From: JAUZRW01 sp965230145
GTDB lineage: Bacteria; Chloroflexota; Anaerolineae; Aggregatilineales; Phototrophicaceae
DNA: 64,000 bases
Direction of reading: 5' to 3'
Assembly: GCA_965230145.1 (NCBI GenBank)
Contig: CBDDKI010000002.1
Coordinates: 3,224,001-3,288,000, forward strand
The translations under genes and the position numbers were made by a program. Position 1 is the first letter of the stretch; every line of letters starts with the position of its first letter. Shown here piece after piece: positions 1 through 8,553 of this stretch. Under the pieces are notes generated by a model. It was given only the letters and a program-made list of their open reading frames with translations, did no database searches and was not told the origin of the DNA.

Positions 1-40
1 GGCAAATAGATTACTCAAGATTAGAATGCGTCCATCAAAA

Positions 41-70
41 TGTAAGAGCGTAAAATGCTACGCCCCTACA
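41..70. repeat. Family B palindrome (TGTAAG...CCTACA)
   Basis: A 30-nt imperfect palindrome running from TGTAAGAGCG to CGCCCCTACA. It matches copies at 27556, 29013, 31791 and 36277. The copy near 31791 shares a further stretch (TACAGAAAAAT) and, like this one, is followed within about 40 nt by TATAAT (here 90-95), so the element may bring a promoter to the gene that follows. Confidence 0.6.
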
Positions 71-129
71 GAAAAATGCTATTTACTCGTATAATCTTCA
101 AACATTATAGACAGCTAGAAAGTAATGGC

Positions 130-813
130 ATGATTCGCAAGCTCTTATTATTTGATATTGATGGCACTTTGCTCCATTCCAAAGGGGCAAGCCGAGAAGC
201 AAAAGCTTTAGCTATGGAAGAAGTTTTTGGGACATCCGCCAATGTTCGGACTCACGCGTTTGGTGGCAAAACAGATTGGCAAATTTTACGCGAGGTACTC
301 AAGCCACATGGTGTCACTGGCATAGAAATTGGTCAGAAAATGCCGACATTTGAGCGTGTTTTCGCTAAAAATATGGCTAAAATCATCCCCAATTTTGATG
401 TCGAAACATTGCCCGGTGTAACTGGCTTACTCGCTTATCTTGAGCAACGCGACGATATTATGCTCGGCATCGTAACGGGCAATACATCGCTGACTGCGCC
501 CGTGAAACTCAAAGCGGCAGGTATCGACCCTGCAATGTTTAATGTGGGTGCATTCGGTAGCGAAGCCGATGACCGTAATGAACTCCCCAAACTCGCCTTA
601 GATAGAGCCATCGCCCATGCACGGCAAGAGATTTCAGGTGCAGATGTGATAATTATCGGTGATACCGTTAAAGATGTGGAAGCCGCTCGCGCTATTGGTG
701 GGGTTGCCGTAACAGTTTTTACAGGCTTTGAAGAACGCCAATTGCTGATTGATTCCAAGCCTGACTATATGCTGGATGATCTCACCAGCTTTCGGACAAT
801 TGTGCCTCTGTGA
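130..813 (+). CDS. HAD-superfamily hydrolase, phosphoglycolate phosphatase-like
   Basis: Predicted cytoplasmic phosphatase of the haloacid dehalogenase superfamily, about 227 residues. HAD motif I is FDIDGT with nucleophile Asp9 and acid/base Asp11. Motif II is the VTGNT segment near residue 116. Motif IV is IIGDTVKDVEAA near residue 175, giving the metal-binding Asp residues. A cap domain of about 80 residues lies between motifs I and II, as in Gph-type enzymes. An upstream in-frame ATG at 55 exists, but the 25 extra residues read through a dispersed repeat (41-70) and the HAD fold normally begins right before motif I, so ATG 130 is preferred. The substrate cannot be told from sequence; phosphoglycolate or another small phosphoester is likely from the family. 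Confidence 0.85.
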   Translation: MIRKLLLFDIDGTLLHSKGASREAKALAMEEVFGTSANVRTHAFGGKTDWQILREVLKPHGVTGIEIGQKMPTFERVFAKNMAKIIPNFDVETLPGVTGLLAYLEQRDDIMLGIVTGNTSLTAPVKLKAAGIDPAMFNVGAFGSEADDRNELPKLALDRAIAHARQEISGADVIIIGDTVKDVEAARAIGGVAVTVFTGFEERQLLIDSKPDYMLDDLTSFRTIVPL

Positions 814-873
814 TAGGTAGATTACCCAACGGCACAAAACAAGCCCTGACAATCATCACTGTTCTTGGCTAAA

Positions 874-2331
874 ATGCCGCCCATGATAAGTCTAACGATA
901 CTGTATGCCATCTGCGCCATTCTCTTGGCGTTTTATACATTAGGTCATGGTGTATTACTGATTCAATATTTGCGCCATCGAAATGACCCAACTCCACTAG
1001 CCCAGTGCGACACTCTGGCACAAGTGACGGTGCAACTCCCGATTTACAATGAACGCTATGTTGCTGTGCGCTTGATTTCAGCGATTGCCCAATTAGACTA
1101 TCCAGCCAATAAATTACATATTCAGATATTAGATGATAGCGATGATGCCACAACAGGGATTATTGCCTCGCATATCAAACGATACGGCAATCTCAATATT
1201 CAACATATTCGTCGACCTAATCGGGAAGGCTATAAAGCAGGGGCATTAGCCTATGGTCTAGAACACAGTAATAGTGACTTTGTAGCAATTTTTGATGCGG
1301 ATTTCATCCCAGAGCCAGACTTTTTACAGCGTACAATGCCTCATCTTGTGGATAATCAGAAGCTTGCCGTCGTGCAAACTCGTTGGGGGCATCTGAACCC
1401 GACTGCAAACGGACTCACGCGCGCGCAGGTGATTTCAATTGATAATCATTTCATCATTGAACAAGCGGGGCGTAACCTCAGTGGTTGGATGCTCCCCTTT
1501 AACGGCACTGGTGGTGTATGGCGTAGGGAAGCCATTCAAGATGCTGGTGGATGGTCAGACGATACGCTCACGGAAGACCTTGACCTGAGTTTTCGCGCAC
1601 AATTAAAAGGCTGGCAATCCCTGTATCTACCCGAAATTATCGTTCCCGGTGAATTGCCTCCACAACTCGCGGCTTATCGTCAGCAACAAGCACGCTGGGC
1701 AAAAGGCGGGTCGCAAGCCTTCCGTAAATTAGCAAGCTCACTCTGGCGTTCGGATTTATCACTCAGCACAAAATTGATGGCGACACACCACCTAATACAG
1801 TATTTACCTCATTTGCTGATGCTAACCATGCTCTTGCTCTCGCCCTTACTCATTGTGAGCAATAGCCTGAGCAGTATCCCCTTAGCTCCATTGGGATTTA
1901 TCGGGTTAATCCCACCGATAATGTATATCGTGAGTCAGCAAGCACAGGGAGGCGATTGGCAAAAACGTCTACTAGCATTTCCGCTACTCTTGCTGATTGG
2001 CACAGGCTTAATCTGGCAAAATGCGCTGGCTGTCTTGAGTGGATTTTTCCTCAAGAAAGGCGAGTTCCGACGCACACCGAAGTTTGTCTCGGGATGGCAA
2101 AATAGCCACTATACTCTGCGCTCTCAACTAGCGATTTTTGTACAACTCAGCTTGATGCTCTATAGCATATGGGGAACATGGATAGCGTGGGGTCAAGAAC
2201 CTGCGCTCGTACCTTACTTTGTGGTGCATGGTCTATCTTTTGCGACGGTTGCTCTCTGGGACATCCGCGATACTTGGCAACTACAACAGGTGACTACGCC
2301 TCAATTACTGCCTGAATCTGGGAATGATTGA
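874..2331 (+). CDS. Processive-type glycosyltransferase family 2, membrane protein
   Basis: Inner-membrane glycosyltransferase resembling cellulose or mannan synthase catalytic subunits. One transmembrane helix (residues about 5-32) precedes a cytoplasmic GT-A domain. Visible motifs are the nucleotide-binding start LPIYNE (55-60), ILDDS (85-89), the DAD metal/UDP motif (141-143), the TED catalytic-base motif (233-235) and QQARW (271-275), the QxxRW signature of processive synthases. Three or four hydrophobic helices follow (about 300-440), as expected for a polymer channel. The gene lies 60 nt after the HAD gene on the same strand. ATG 874 or ATG 883 could be the start; a TTG at 865 is less likely. 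The polymer made is unknown. No PilZ domain or BcsB partner is seen nearby. Confidence 0.85.
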   Translation: MPPMISLTILYAICAILLAFYTLGHGVLLIQYLRHRNDPTPLAQCDTLAQVTVQLPIYNERYVAVRLISAIAQLDYPANKLHIQILDDSDDATTGIIASHIKRYGNLNIQHIRRPNREGYKAGALAYGLEHSNSDFVAIFDADFIPEPDFLQRTMPHLVDNQKLAVVQTRWGHLNPTANGLTRAQVISIDNHFIIEQAGRNLSGWMLPFNGTGGVWRREAIQDAGGWSDDTLTEDLDLSFRAQLKGWQSLYLPEIIVPGELPPQLAAYRQQQARWAKGGSQAFRKLASSLWRSDLSLSTKLMATHHLIQYLPHLLMLTMLLLSPLLIVSNSLSSIPLAPLGFIGLIPPIMYIVSQQAQGGDWQKRLLAFPLLLLIGTGLIWQNALAVLSGFFLKKGEFRRTPKFVSGWQNSHYTLRSQLAIFVQLSLMLYSIWGTWIAWGQEPALVPYFVVHGLSFATVALWDIRDTWQLQQVTTPQLLPESGND

Positions 2332-2428
2332 AAAGCGTAAAGCGGAGAAGCAGAGAGGGAGAAGAAAAGTGCTGAGGAAAGAAAAATATTACTCTATATC
2401 TTTGACATCATAACTTTTTAGGCATTCA

Positions 2429-2456
2429 TGTAGGGTTGAGACCTGTCTCAACCGCT
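2429..2456 (+). repeat. Family A palindrome, solo copy, stem GGTTGAGAC
   Basis: TGTAG, then a 9-nt stem GGTTGAGAC, loop CT, stem GTCTCAACC, then CGCTT. The preceding text (ACTTTTTAGG) and following text (ACGACAAAACTTTTGTGG) match the inner spacer and outer flank of the full repeat pairs at 16.4 and 51.0 kb, so this is a half element. Confidence 0.75.
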
Positions 2457-2539
2457 TAAAATTACGACAAAACTTTTGTGGTTTTACTTAGCCTCTGGGG
2501 TTATCCAAAGGCTAGTAATATATTTAAAAATGTTTAAGT

Positions 2540-3091
2540 CTAAATCAAGTTTGTCACAGCTATACCAAAACCAACAAAGACTGCCCAAGCGATAACGGTT
2601 ACCCCTAAACATAATCCCGCATTCATTGCGGTCGAACGCTCATCGTTGACAGCAATGCTACGGCAGGTAAATGCGCCAAGCATACCGATGACAACAGGTA
2701 TCGCTCCACCGACAGCAACAATTGGGATGGCAATACAGGCAACAATAAATACCCAAGCCCATTTTGGCATTGTTGCGAAAATATCTACTTTTGAAGCACT
2801 CTGCGATTTATGCCACCATAAGATTTCGTCATTAGCCTCATCAACCACTACAATAGACTTTGGTTGTCCTGTCCATTCATTCCAAATCCACTTTAGGTGT
2901 AGTTTTCTGCCTTGTATAGTGAATGCCTCGCCTCCACTATAACGAAAGCCAATCTTTGTATCCACTAATTCTTTTGAGCCATAGGTCAAGTTCAGTGTAT
3001 TTTTAATAAAACCATGATTAACCGAAATGCTTATATCTGCGGATTGTCCAGCACCCGTATCAACCACAAAAGTTTCTTCTATTTTGCCCAT
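2540..3091 (-). CDS. Hypothetical membrane protein with N-terminal beta-rich domain
   Basis: A 183-residue protein of unknown function. Residues about 1-105 are polar and beta-rich with a Trp cluster (WIWNEW), and could be a small soluble domain recognising a ligand. Residues about 110-182 are strongly hydrophobic and form two or three transmembrane helices with Gly/Ala-rich faces. There is no signal peptide, so the N-terminal domain is probably cytoplasmic. The gene stands alone on the minus strand between the glycosyltransferase and the rpsB promoter region. I do not recognise a family. Confidence 0.65.
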   Translation of the reverse strand: MGKIEETFVVDTGAGQSADISISVNHGFIKNTLNLTYGSKELVDTKIGFRYSGGEAFTIQGRKLHLKWIWNEWTGQPKSIVVVDEANDEILWWHKSQSASKVDIFATMPKWAWVFIVACIAIPIVAVGGAIPVVIGMLGAFTCRSIAVNDERSTAMNAGLCLGVTVIAWAVFVGFGIAVTNLI

Positions 3092-3190
3092 TATATGCCC
3101 CTAAGTTTGTAAAAATTATAGTCATGTATCAACTGTATTATACTGTAATACTTTTATCTAAGCTGGCACAAAAGAGATATTTTTGTCGTG

Positions 3191-3218
3191 TTGAATAATA
3201 TGGAACTCCCCCTATACC
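3191..3218 (+). promoter_or_regulatory. Possible rpsB promoter
   Basis: TTGAAT at 3191-3196 and TATACC at 3213-3218 are separated by 16 nt, an acceptable sigma-70-type arrangement. They would start transcription near 3225 and leave a leader of about 160 nt before rpsB. The -10 box is weak at its last two positions. Confidence 0.4.
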
Positions 3219-3251
3219 CTAAAATCTCAATATGATAAAATTCGTGGCTGA

Positions 3252-3359
3252 GTTGAAACAGTCAACTAAATATCACATGGTGGGACTTTAGGCGGGTGTT
3301 GTCGAACAGTCGCTTCGATTGCTGTCAAAGTGTGAACACCATGCGAGACCTTAAACACC
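3252..3359 (+). promoter_or_regulatory. Structured 5' leader of rpsB
   Basis: Three pairings can be drawn: GTTGA/TCAAC (3252-3266), an outer stem GGTGTT (3295-3300) with AACACC (3335-3340), and an inner stem ACAG (3306-3309) with CTGT (3322-3325) capped by TCG-CTT-CGA. A second AACACC at 3354-3359 could compete for GGTGTT, so two alternative folds are possible. Ribosomal protein S2 represses its own mRNA in several bacteria, which makes an autoregulatory leader plausible. No known leader class was recognised. Confidence 0.4.
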
Positions 3360-3386
3360 GTATAACTAAATTAGGAGCAAAATCTT

Positions 3387-4235
3387 ATGCCGTCATCCGT
3401 AAAGATGCGGACGCTACTGGAAACAGGCGTACACTTTGGTCATCGTACCAATCGCTGGAACCCGAAGATGGACGAATTCATCTTCACCTCACGCAATGGT
3501 ATTCATATCATTGATTTGCAACAAACCTTAGTCAACCTCAATGAATACTATGATATGGTGCGCGACATCATCGCTGATGGTGGGTCTGTGCTATTCTGTG
3601 GTACAAAACGCCAAGCACAAGAAACCATTGAGCAAGAAGCAAAACGTTGCGGTATGCCCTTCGTTAACCAACGCTGGTTGGGTGGTACACTTACCAATTG
3701 GAAAACCATCCGTAGCCGTATTGAAACCATGAAACAGCTTGAAAAAGACCGTGAAGAAGGTGTCTTTGAATTGCTGACCAAAAAAGAAGCACTCATTAAT
3801 GAGCGCAAAATTCAAAAATTACAAATCCGCCTCGGTGGTCTGCGTGATATGAAACGTATCCCTGACCTCGTGATTATTGTGGATACAGACCGTGAACATA
3901 CAGCCGTTCACGAAGCGAATATTCTCCGTATTCCTATTTTGGGCATTGTCGATACCAACGGCAACCCTGATACAGTTGATTACATCATTCCAGGTAATGA
4001 TGACGCAATGCGTTCCATCCGCCTCTTAGTAGGTGCAATGGCAGACGCTGTCCTCGAAGGTAAAGCGATCCGTAAAGGTGGCGCAATCGACGACTCAGCT
4101 GGTTATGAAGACGAAGATGACGATATTCCAGATTTCGATGATGATGCCGATGATGAAGATTTGCTCGGTGAATCCACACTCAAGAAGTTACGCGCTTCAA
4201 AACTCGACTTCGATGAAGATGAAGACGACGAGTAA
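3387..4235 (+). CDS. rpsB: 30S ribosomal protein S2
   Basis: Small-subunit ribosomal protein S2, 282 residues. The start region LLETGVHFGHRTNRWNPKM and the later segments NQRWLGGTLTNWKTI and IPGNDDAMRSIRLL are diagnostic. A TAGGAG ribosome-binding site precedes ATG 3387. The protein is longer than the usual 230-260 residues because of a C-terminal tail (from about residue 235) made almost entirely of Asp and Glu. Acidic S2 tails occur in some phyla; here its role is unknown. tsf follows, as in most bacteria, but the two genes are split by a terminator and a repeat element. An upstream structured leader suggests feedback control. Confidence 0.97.
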   Translation: MPSSVKMRTLLETGVHFGHRTNRWNPKMDEFIFTSRNGIHIIDLQQTLVNLNEYYDMVRDIIADGGSVLFCGTKRQAQETIEQEAKRCGMPFVNQRWLGGTLTNWKTIRSRIETMKQLEKDREEGVFELLTKKEALINERKIQKLQIRLGGLRDMKRIPDLVIIVDTDREHTAVHEANILRIPILGIVDTNGNPDTVDYIIPGNDDAMRSIRLLVGAMADAVLEGKAIRKGGAIDDSAGYEDEDDDIPDFDDDADDEDLLGESTLKKLRASKLDFDEDEDDE

Positions 4236-4248
4236 TTGTGAATTGAAG

Positions 4249-4274
4249 GGCGCATACGATAATGCGCCTTTTTT
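4249..4274 (+). terminator. Intrinsic terminator after rpsB
   Basis: A hairpin GGCGCAT (4249-4255), loop ACGATA, ATGCGCC (4262-4268), followed by six T residues. It lies 14 nt after the rpsB stop codon and should uncouple rpsB from tsf. Confidence 0.85.
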
Positions 4275-4287
4275 ATGAGTAGTGTAA

Positions 4288-4421
4288 GACCACAAAAGTT
4301 TTTATCGTCATTTTAAGCGGTTGAGACAGGTCGCAACCCTACATAAACACTTAAAATGAGGATTAATGTAGGGATGGCATCCATGCCATCCGCAAAACTA
4401 AACATAAGAATTAAATGGGTC
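4288..4421. repeat. Family A repeat pair (REPIN-like) between rpsB and tsf
   Basis: About 134 bp bounded by GACCACA on the left and a degenerate TGGGTC on the right. Inside are two inverted palindromes: 4316-4343 (stem GGTTGAGAC type, reverse) and 4367-4393 (stem GGATGGCAT, forward), 23 nt apart. The closest copy is at 56404-56539. Confidence 0.8.
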
Positions 4422-4477
4422 GTATAACAACCATTCAATAAAAATCTATATAAAGTAGAAAAGGAACAGGCAGAATA

Positions 4478-5110
4478 ATGGCAAAAGTTTCAGCAGCCGA
4501 TGTAAAAGCACTACGTGAAATGACAGGGGCAGGTCCTCTCGATTGTAAGAAAGCACTTGAAGAAAACGATAACGATGTCGAAAAAGCAGCAGAATTCCTG
4601 CGTCAAAAAGGGATTGCTAGCGCAGTCAAGAAACTCGGCAAAGGTCGTACCATGAATGAAGGTCTTATCGAGATTTACCGTCACCATGATGGTCGTCTTG
4701 GGGTAATGGTTGAAGTCAATTGCGAAACCGACTTCGTTGCCGCAACCGAAGGCTTCCAAACATTCGCTAAAAATATTGCACTTCACATCGTGAGCATGAA
4801 CCCAGCCTACGTTAATCGTGAAGATGTGCCAGAAGATGTTGTCAAAGCACAAGAACAAGCCCTCGCTGTCATGGATGATCTCGAAGGCAAACCTGATAAC
4901 ATTAAAGAAAAAATCGTCGCAGGGCGTATGGAAAAATGGTATCAAGACCAAGTTTTGATGGAACAAGAATTCCTGATTGATGATAGCAAAACCATTGACC
5001 AATTGCTCAAGGAAACCGTTGCTGAACTCGGCGAAAGTATCCAAATTAGTCGCTTCAGCCGTTTCGTTTTGGGTGATTACGGCAATGATGAAGCAGAAGA
5101 TGAAGAATAA
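4478..5110 (+). CDS. tsf: Translation elongation factor Ts
   Basis: Guanine-nucleotide exchange factor for EF-Tu, 210 residues, short like the Thermus and chloroplast-type forms. The N-terminal UBA-like domain contains LREMTGAGPLDCKKAL. The exchange core contains EVNCETDFVA, which inserts near the EF-Tu nucleotide pocket. The C-terminus is acidic. A ribosome-binding site AAGGAAC is seen 11 nt before ATG 4478, with TATATAAAG at 4447-4455 as a possible -10 region supplied by the stretch just after the repeat element. This would give tsf its own promoter, needed because rpsB ends in a terminator. Confidence 0.96.
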   Translation: MAKVSAADVKALREMTGAGPLDCKKALEENDNDVEKAAEFLRQKGIASAVKKLGKGRTMNEGLIEIYRHHDGRLGVMVEVNCETDFVAATEGFQTFAKNIALHIVSMNPAYVNREDVPEDVVKAQEQALAVMDDLEGKPDNIKEKIVAGRMEKWYQDQVLMEQEFLIDDSKTIDQLLKETVAELGESIQISRFSRFVLGDYGNDEAEDEE

Positions 5111-5165
5111 TCGTCTCAAACATACTCGTATGAGACAATTAACACATGCGTTATGAACGATGTGA

Positions 5166-5193
5166 GGGATTAGCTATTGCTAGTCCCTTTTTT
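5166..5193 (+). terminator. Intrinsic terminator between tsf and pyrH
   Basis: GGGATTAGC (5166-5174), loop TATT, GCTAGTCCC (5179-5187), then six T residues. The stem has one G-T pair. A weaker GTCTCA/TGAGAC hairpin precedes it at about 5113-5136. Confidence 0.8.
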
Positions 5194-5227
5194 GTACCTA
5201 ACAGTGAAATCAAAATAAGGAGCATTC

Positions 5228-5962
5228 ATGACATCACAAAATGGTAATAGACAATCTCCCTATAATCGTATCTTACTCAAACTCAGCGGTGAAGCCCTCG
5301 CAGGTGATGGTGATATAGCTGTTGATATTGATAAAGCAGATTTCATCGCACAAAAAATCAGCGAAGTCTACGATTTAGGGATGCAAATTGCGATTGTGAT
5401 TGGCGCAGGTAATATTTGGCGAGGCAATATGGGCTTAGGACGTGGTATGGATAGAACCACGGCTGACCACATGGGCATGATTGGCACAGTCATCAATGGT
5501 TTAGCCTTACGTGATGCGCTTGACCGAAGTGGTATAGAAGCGCGTGTGCAAACAGCCATTCATATGAATGAAGTTGCTGAACCCTATATTCGTCTACGAG
5601 CGATTCGCCATATGGAAAAAGGGCGTGTGGTGATTCTTGCTGGTGGCACAGGTAATCCCTACTTCACAACCGATAGTGCGGCAGCATTACGCGCAAGTGA
5701 AATTGAAGCCGACATCGTCATCAAAGCGACCAAAGTAAATGGCGTATACAGTGATGACCCCAAGACAAATCCTGATGCTGTCCGTTATAGTGAACTCAGC
5801 TACGACCAAGTCCTACATGATGGACTCAAGGTCATGGATATGACAGCCTTTACCCTCTGCCAAGAGAACGATATGCCGATTATGGTCGTCGATTTCTGGA
5901 ATGGCGATGATATGCTCCGCGCAGTACAGGGCGAATTCTCCGTCGGGACAATTATTCGCTAA
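5228..5962 (+). CDS. pyrH: UMP kinase
   Basis: Bacterial-type UMP kinase that phosphorylates UMP to UDP, 244 residues, amino-acid kinase fold. Motifs seen are LKLSGEAL (phosphate loop), GAGNIWRG, DHMGMIGTVINGLAL, the UMP/ATP segment GGTGNPYFTTDSAAALRA and TKVNGVYSDDPK. An AAGGAG ribosome-binding site lies 7 nt before ATG 5228. The gene normally sits in rpsB-tsf-pyrH-frr; frr is absent here and the next gene is an unrelated envelope protein, so the operon ends at the terminator after pyrH. Confidence 0.96.
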   Translation: MTSQNGNRQSPYNRILLKLSGEALAGDGDIAVDIDKADFIAQKISEVYDLGMQIAIVIGAGNIWRGNMGLGRGMDRTTADHMGMIGTVINGLALRDALDRSGIEARVQTAIHMNEVAEPYIRLRAIRHMEKGRVVILAGGTGNPYFTTDSAAALRASEIEADIVIKATKVNGVYSDDPKTNPDAVRYSELSYDQVLHDGLKVMDMTAFTLCQENDMPIMVVDFWNGDDMLRAVQGEFSVGTIIR

Positions 5963-5980
5963 ATTGAGTCAAAATCTCAG

Positions 5981-6010
5981 GGATGGCTAGTGGCTTTAGT
6001 CATCCTTTTT
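5981..6010 (+). terminator. Intrinsic terminator after pyrH
   Basis: A 9 bp stem GGATGGCTA (5981-5989) with TAGTCATCC (5997-6005), including one G-T pair, followed by five T residues. Confidence 0.8.
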
Positions 6011-6163
6011 GAGTAAATATCCCATAAAAATTTTTCTTCATCTTCCCTCAAGAAATTCTCCAAAATGAATTTTTCTAGCTTTTTTATATCGTAAGACACC
6101 TTGTTACATATAATGAAATTGGACAAATTTTCGTTTTTGCTCAATTATTCAGAGGGAAATATC

Positions 6164-8533
6164 ATGCGAAATTACCATAAGTTTTTAATTGTTATGCTCT
6201 CGATATTGTTCTTATCGTTGCCGACCAATGCTCAAACGCCGACGGCATTCCAAGCAATGCTTTATGATGCCGATAATGCGGAACTCATCATGGTAGACGA
6301 TACAGGGGCTGTCATTGACCAAGATAGCTTACCATCATTGGGTGTTCAAACTTTCTCGCAAAATATTCATGTTTCTGAAAGTGGTATCTTTGTCGTCTAT
6401 GTTTTGACCGATACCAACTCCGATGCACAAGATGTGATGGTCTACAATCGCTTGCAGAATACGATTGTCGATACCTATCGCATCCCTGCCGACCCAACAG
6501 ATACCGTTGTGAATAGCTTAAATTTCGATGTACGAGGCTCTATCTTTAGTCCCAATGAAACAGCTTTAGCATTTGGGATGGTTGTAGAGAATGAATGGCG
6601 CATCGTCGTGATAGATTTACTCAGCAATAATCCAAATGTGATTGCTGAATTGACGGCAACCACAGGCACATTACCCATATCGATGCCTGCTAACCTGCCA
6701 GTTTTGCCGATTCCACGCCAATTCGATGGACAATATGTTGATTTCACCATGCAAGCAATCGGGGTTGATGGCTCATCAGAAGTCCCAGCTTTCCGTTGGG
6801 ATACAGCCAATAATGACCCGAATAGCAATGTCATTACAAATCCAATTTTCAGAAATATGGGCAGTGATTTCACCTCACTAACCTATGAGCATGTCCTCAC
6901 TGTTCCTGATAAGCGCATCGTATCCAACGCCAATTTCGGCTATAGTGTGCATGTTGCTACCGCGAATTACGGTGATAACGGCAATACCTTCCCGATTTAT
7001 AGCTCACCCGATTATGAATATGCACTACCGACATTTATCCAAGATGCTAGTCGTATCGCTTTGTTGCGGATGCCACCGATGGGTGTGGAAGGTGACGTAG
7101 CATGGGAAGTCATCGAACGGACAGGTATCCCTGTGGGTACGTTAGGTTTGGGCGATTTACGCTTCCTCTCAATGGAAGGTGTTGTTGATGGATTTGTTTA
7201 TAGTGCGGAAGCCAGTGACATCAATGACGCAACGAGTTTCAATCCGAGTCCAAGCGCACCCGCAACTGCTTTGATGTATGTGAATACAACCGACTCCTTT
7301 GCGGATACCGCAGGTGACCTTATCTGGTTGAGTGATGCCAATACCTTCCCTGAATTGGTTTGGGTACAAAATGTACCAGTCAGTATTCCGCCACAAGGTG
7401 GATGGACACCTTTACTACCGCCAACAACAAATCCCTGCGATTATTCACAGCTATTCTGTAATTCTGCGCCATTAACTGTTGGCTCATTCGTGACTGTTGG
7501 TGGTAATACAGCAAATCTTCGCACTGGTGTTGGTTCTGCCTTCGCAATTATTGCTCAATTAGCAGAAGGTGATGTCGTTACACTCCTAGAAGGTCCGATT
7601 ACGCTTGATGGTGTAACGTGGTGGCGTGTTGAGACCAATGACGGAACGACTGGTTGGCTAGCTCAAAATGCAGAAGGCGTTACGCTAGTGCCTTCTGAAC
7701 CAGAACCAGTTTCGACACCGACACCGATGGTCATTACTGCGACACCTGCACCACCACTCCCAACTGCGTCTGATGCCTTAGCAGGGTTCCCATTTGCACA
7801 GGTCACGGCAGAGGGCAATAATCTCAATGCGCGTACAAATCCAACGACCAGCGCATCCGTTTTAGCAATTCTCAGTGCAGGCGATGCCTTCCCAATTATT
7901 GGTGGTCCTGTTCAAGCGGATGGCTTTACATGGTGGCAACTCAATACACCAGATGGCAATGCGTGGGCGGCAGATGGTACAGGCAATATCCGTTGGTTAC
8001 GAGGTCTGAACGTATTGCCTCCAACAGCAATTCCGCCAACGGGTGTGCCACCGACAGCCATCCCACCAACACCAGTACCACCAGTCGGAACACCAATGGT
8101 TGTCGTGCCTTTAGTTACTGTTATACCTGTTACGCCACTGGTTGTTGTGCCAGATATAACCTTATTGTTGACTAAATATAGTGGTGATGTCACCGTTAAT
8201 CAGACATTCAGCCTCAATCTCGATAACGGCTCATCAAGCGGTACTGTGGATTTGTTCTATCAAGCTGAAACCAGCACATCAAAATTCCTAGCACCGCGTA
8301 ATGGGGCAGTATTATCCATGCAAGGCTTTGCTCAACCAGGTATTAGCACCTGTCAATCAGCAAGCTATACATCTGGGCAACGTTTTTCATTCAATGATAT
8401 TGCGGCTGGACGTTACTTCTGCTACAGAACATCAGAAGGCGATCATGGGTACTTCCGTGTGAATAACGATCTCACAAACCCTGCTTCTGTAAATAGTATC
8501 TCGCTAACTGTTAATACATGGGATGACCAATAG
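6164..8533 (+). CDS. Secreted protein: beta-propeller-like region, two SH3b domains, C-terminal domain
   Basis: About 789 residues from ATG 6164, which has AGAGG 9 nt upstream and opens a clear signal peptide ending near NAQ (residue 24). An earlier ATG at 6101 would add a non-hydrophobic lead. Residues about 25-420 resemble the propeller proteins at 16598 and 33099. Two bacterial SH3b modules follow (about 440-505 and 550-615), each with the NLRTG/NARTN and WW...GW pattern. They are joined by Thr/Pro linkers and a PPTAIPPT-type repeat. The last 130 residues form an unrecognised domain. SH3b modules usually bind peptidoglycan or other envelope ligands, so an extracellular or cell-wall role is likely; the exact function is unknown. 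Confidence 0.8.
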   Translation: MRNYHKFLIVMLSILFLSLPTNAQTPTAFQAMLYDADNAELIMVDDTGAVIDQDSLPSLGVQTFSQNIHVSESGIFVVYVLTDTNSDAQDVMVYNRLQNTIVDTYRIPADPTDTVVNSLNFDVRGSIFSPNETALAFGMVVENEWRIVVIDLLSNNPNVIAELTATTGTLPISMPANLPVLPIPRQFDGQYVDFTMQAIGVDGSSEVPAFRWDTANNDPNSNVITNPIFRNMGSDFTSLTYEHVLTVPDKRIVSNANFGYSVHVATANYGDNGNTFPIYSSPDYEYALPTFIQDASRIALLRMPPMGVEGDVAWEVIERTGIPVGTLGLGDLRFLSMEGVVDGFVYSAEASDINDATSFNPSPSAPATALMYVNTTDSFADTAGDLIWLSDANTFPELVWVQNVPVSIPPQGGWTPLLPPTTNPCDYSQLFCNSAPLTVGSFVTVGGNTANLRTGVGSAFAIIAQLAEGDVVTLLEGPITLDGVTWWRVETNDGTTGWLAQNAEGVTLVPSEPEPVSTPTPMVITATPAPPLPTASDALAGFPFAQVTAEGNNLNARTNPTTSASVLAILSAGDAFPIIGGPVQADGFTWWQLNTPDGNAWAADGTGNIRWLRGLNVLPPTAIPPTGVPPTAIPPTPVPPVGTPMVVVPLVTVIPVTPLVVVPDITLLLTKYSGDVTVNQTFSLNLDNGSSSGTVDLFYQAETSTSKFLAPRNGAVLSMQGFAQPGISTCQSASYTSGQRFSFNDIAAGRYFCYRTSEGDHGYFRVNNDLTNPASVNSISLTVNTWDDQ

Positions 8534-8553
8534 AGTAGGACTGTTATCGTAAG

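Noticed and set aside
4511..5119. Long minus-strand open frame opposite tsf (about 200 codons)
   Set aside because: It mirrors the tsf coding strand; its translation is Phe/Ile-rich with no domain pattern, as expected for an antisense shadow.
7912..8193. Repetitive Gly/Val-rich minus-strand frame in the SH3b gene
   Set aside because: It is the complement of the PPTAIPPT linker repeats, not a gene.
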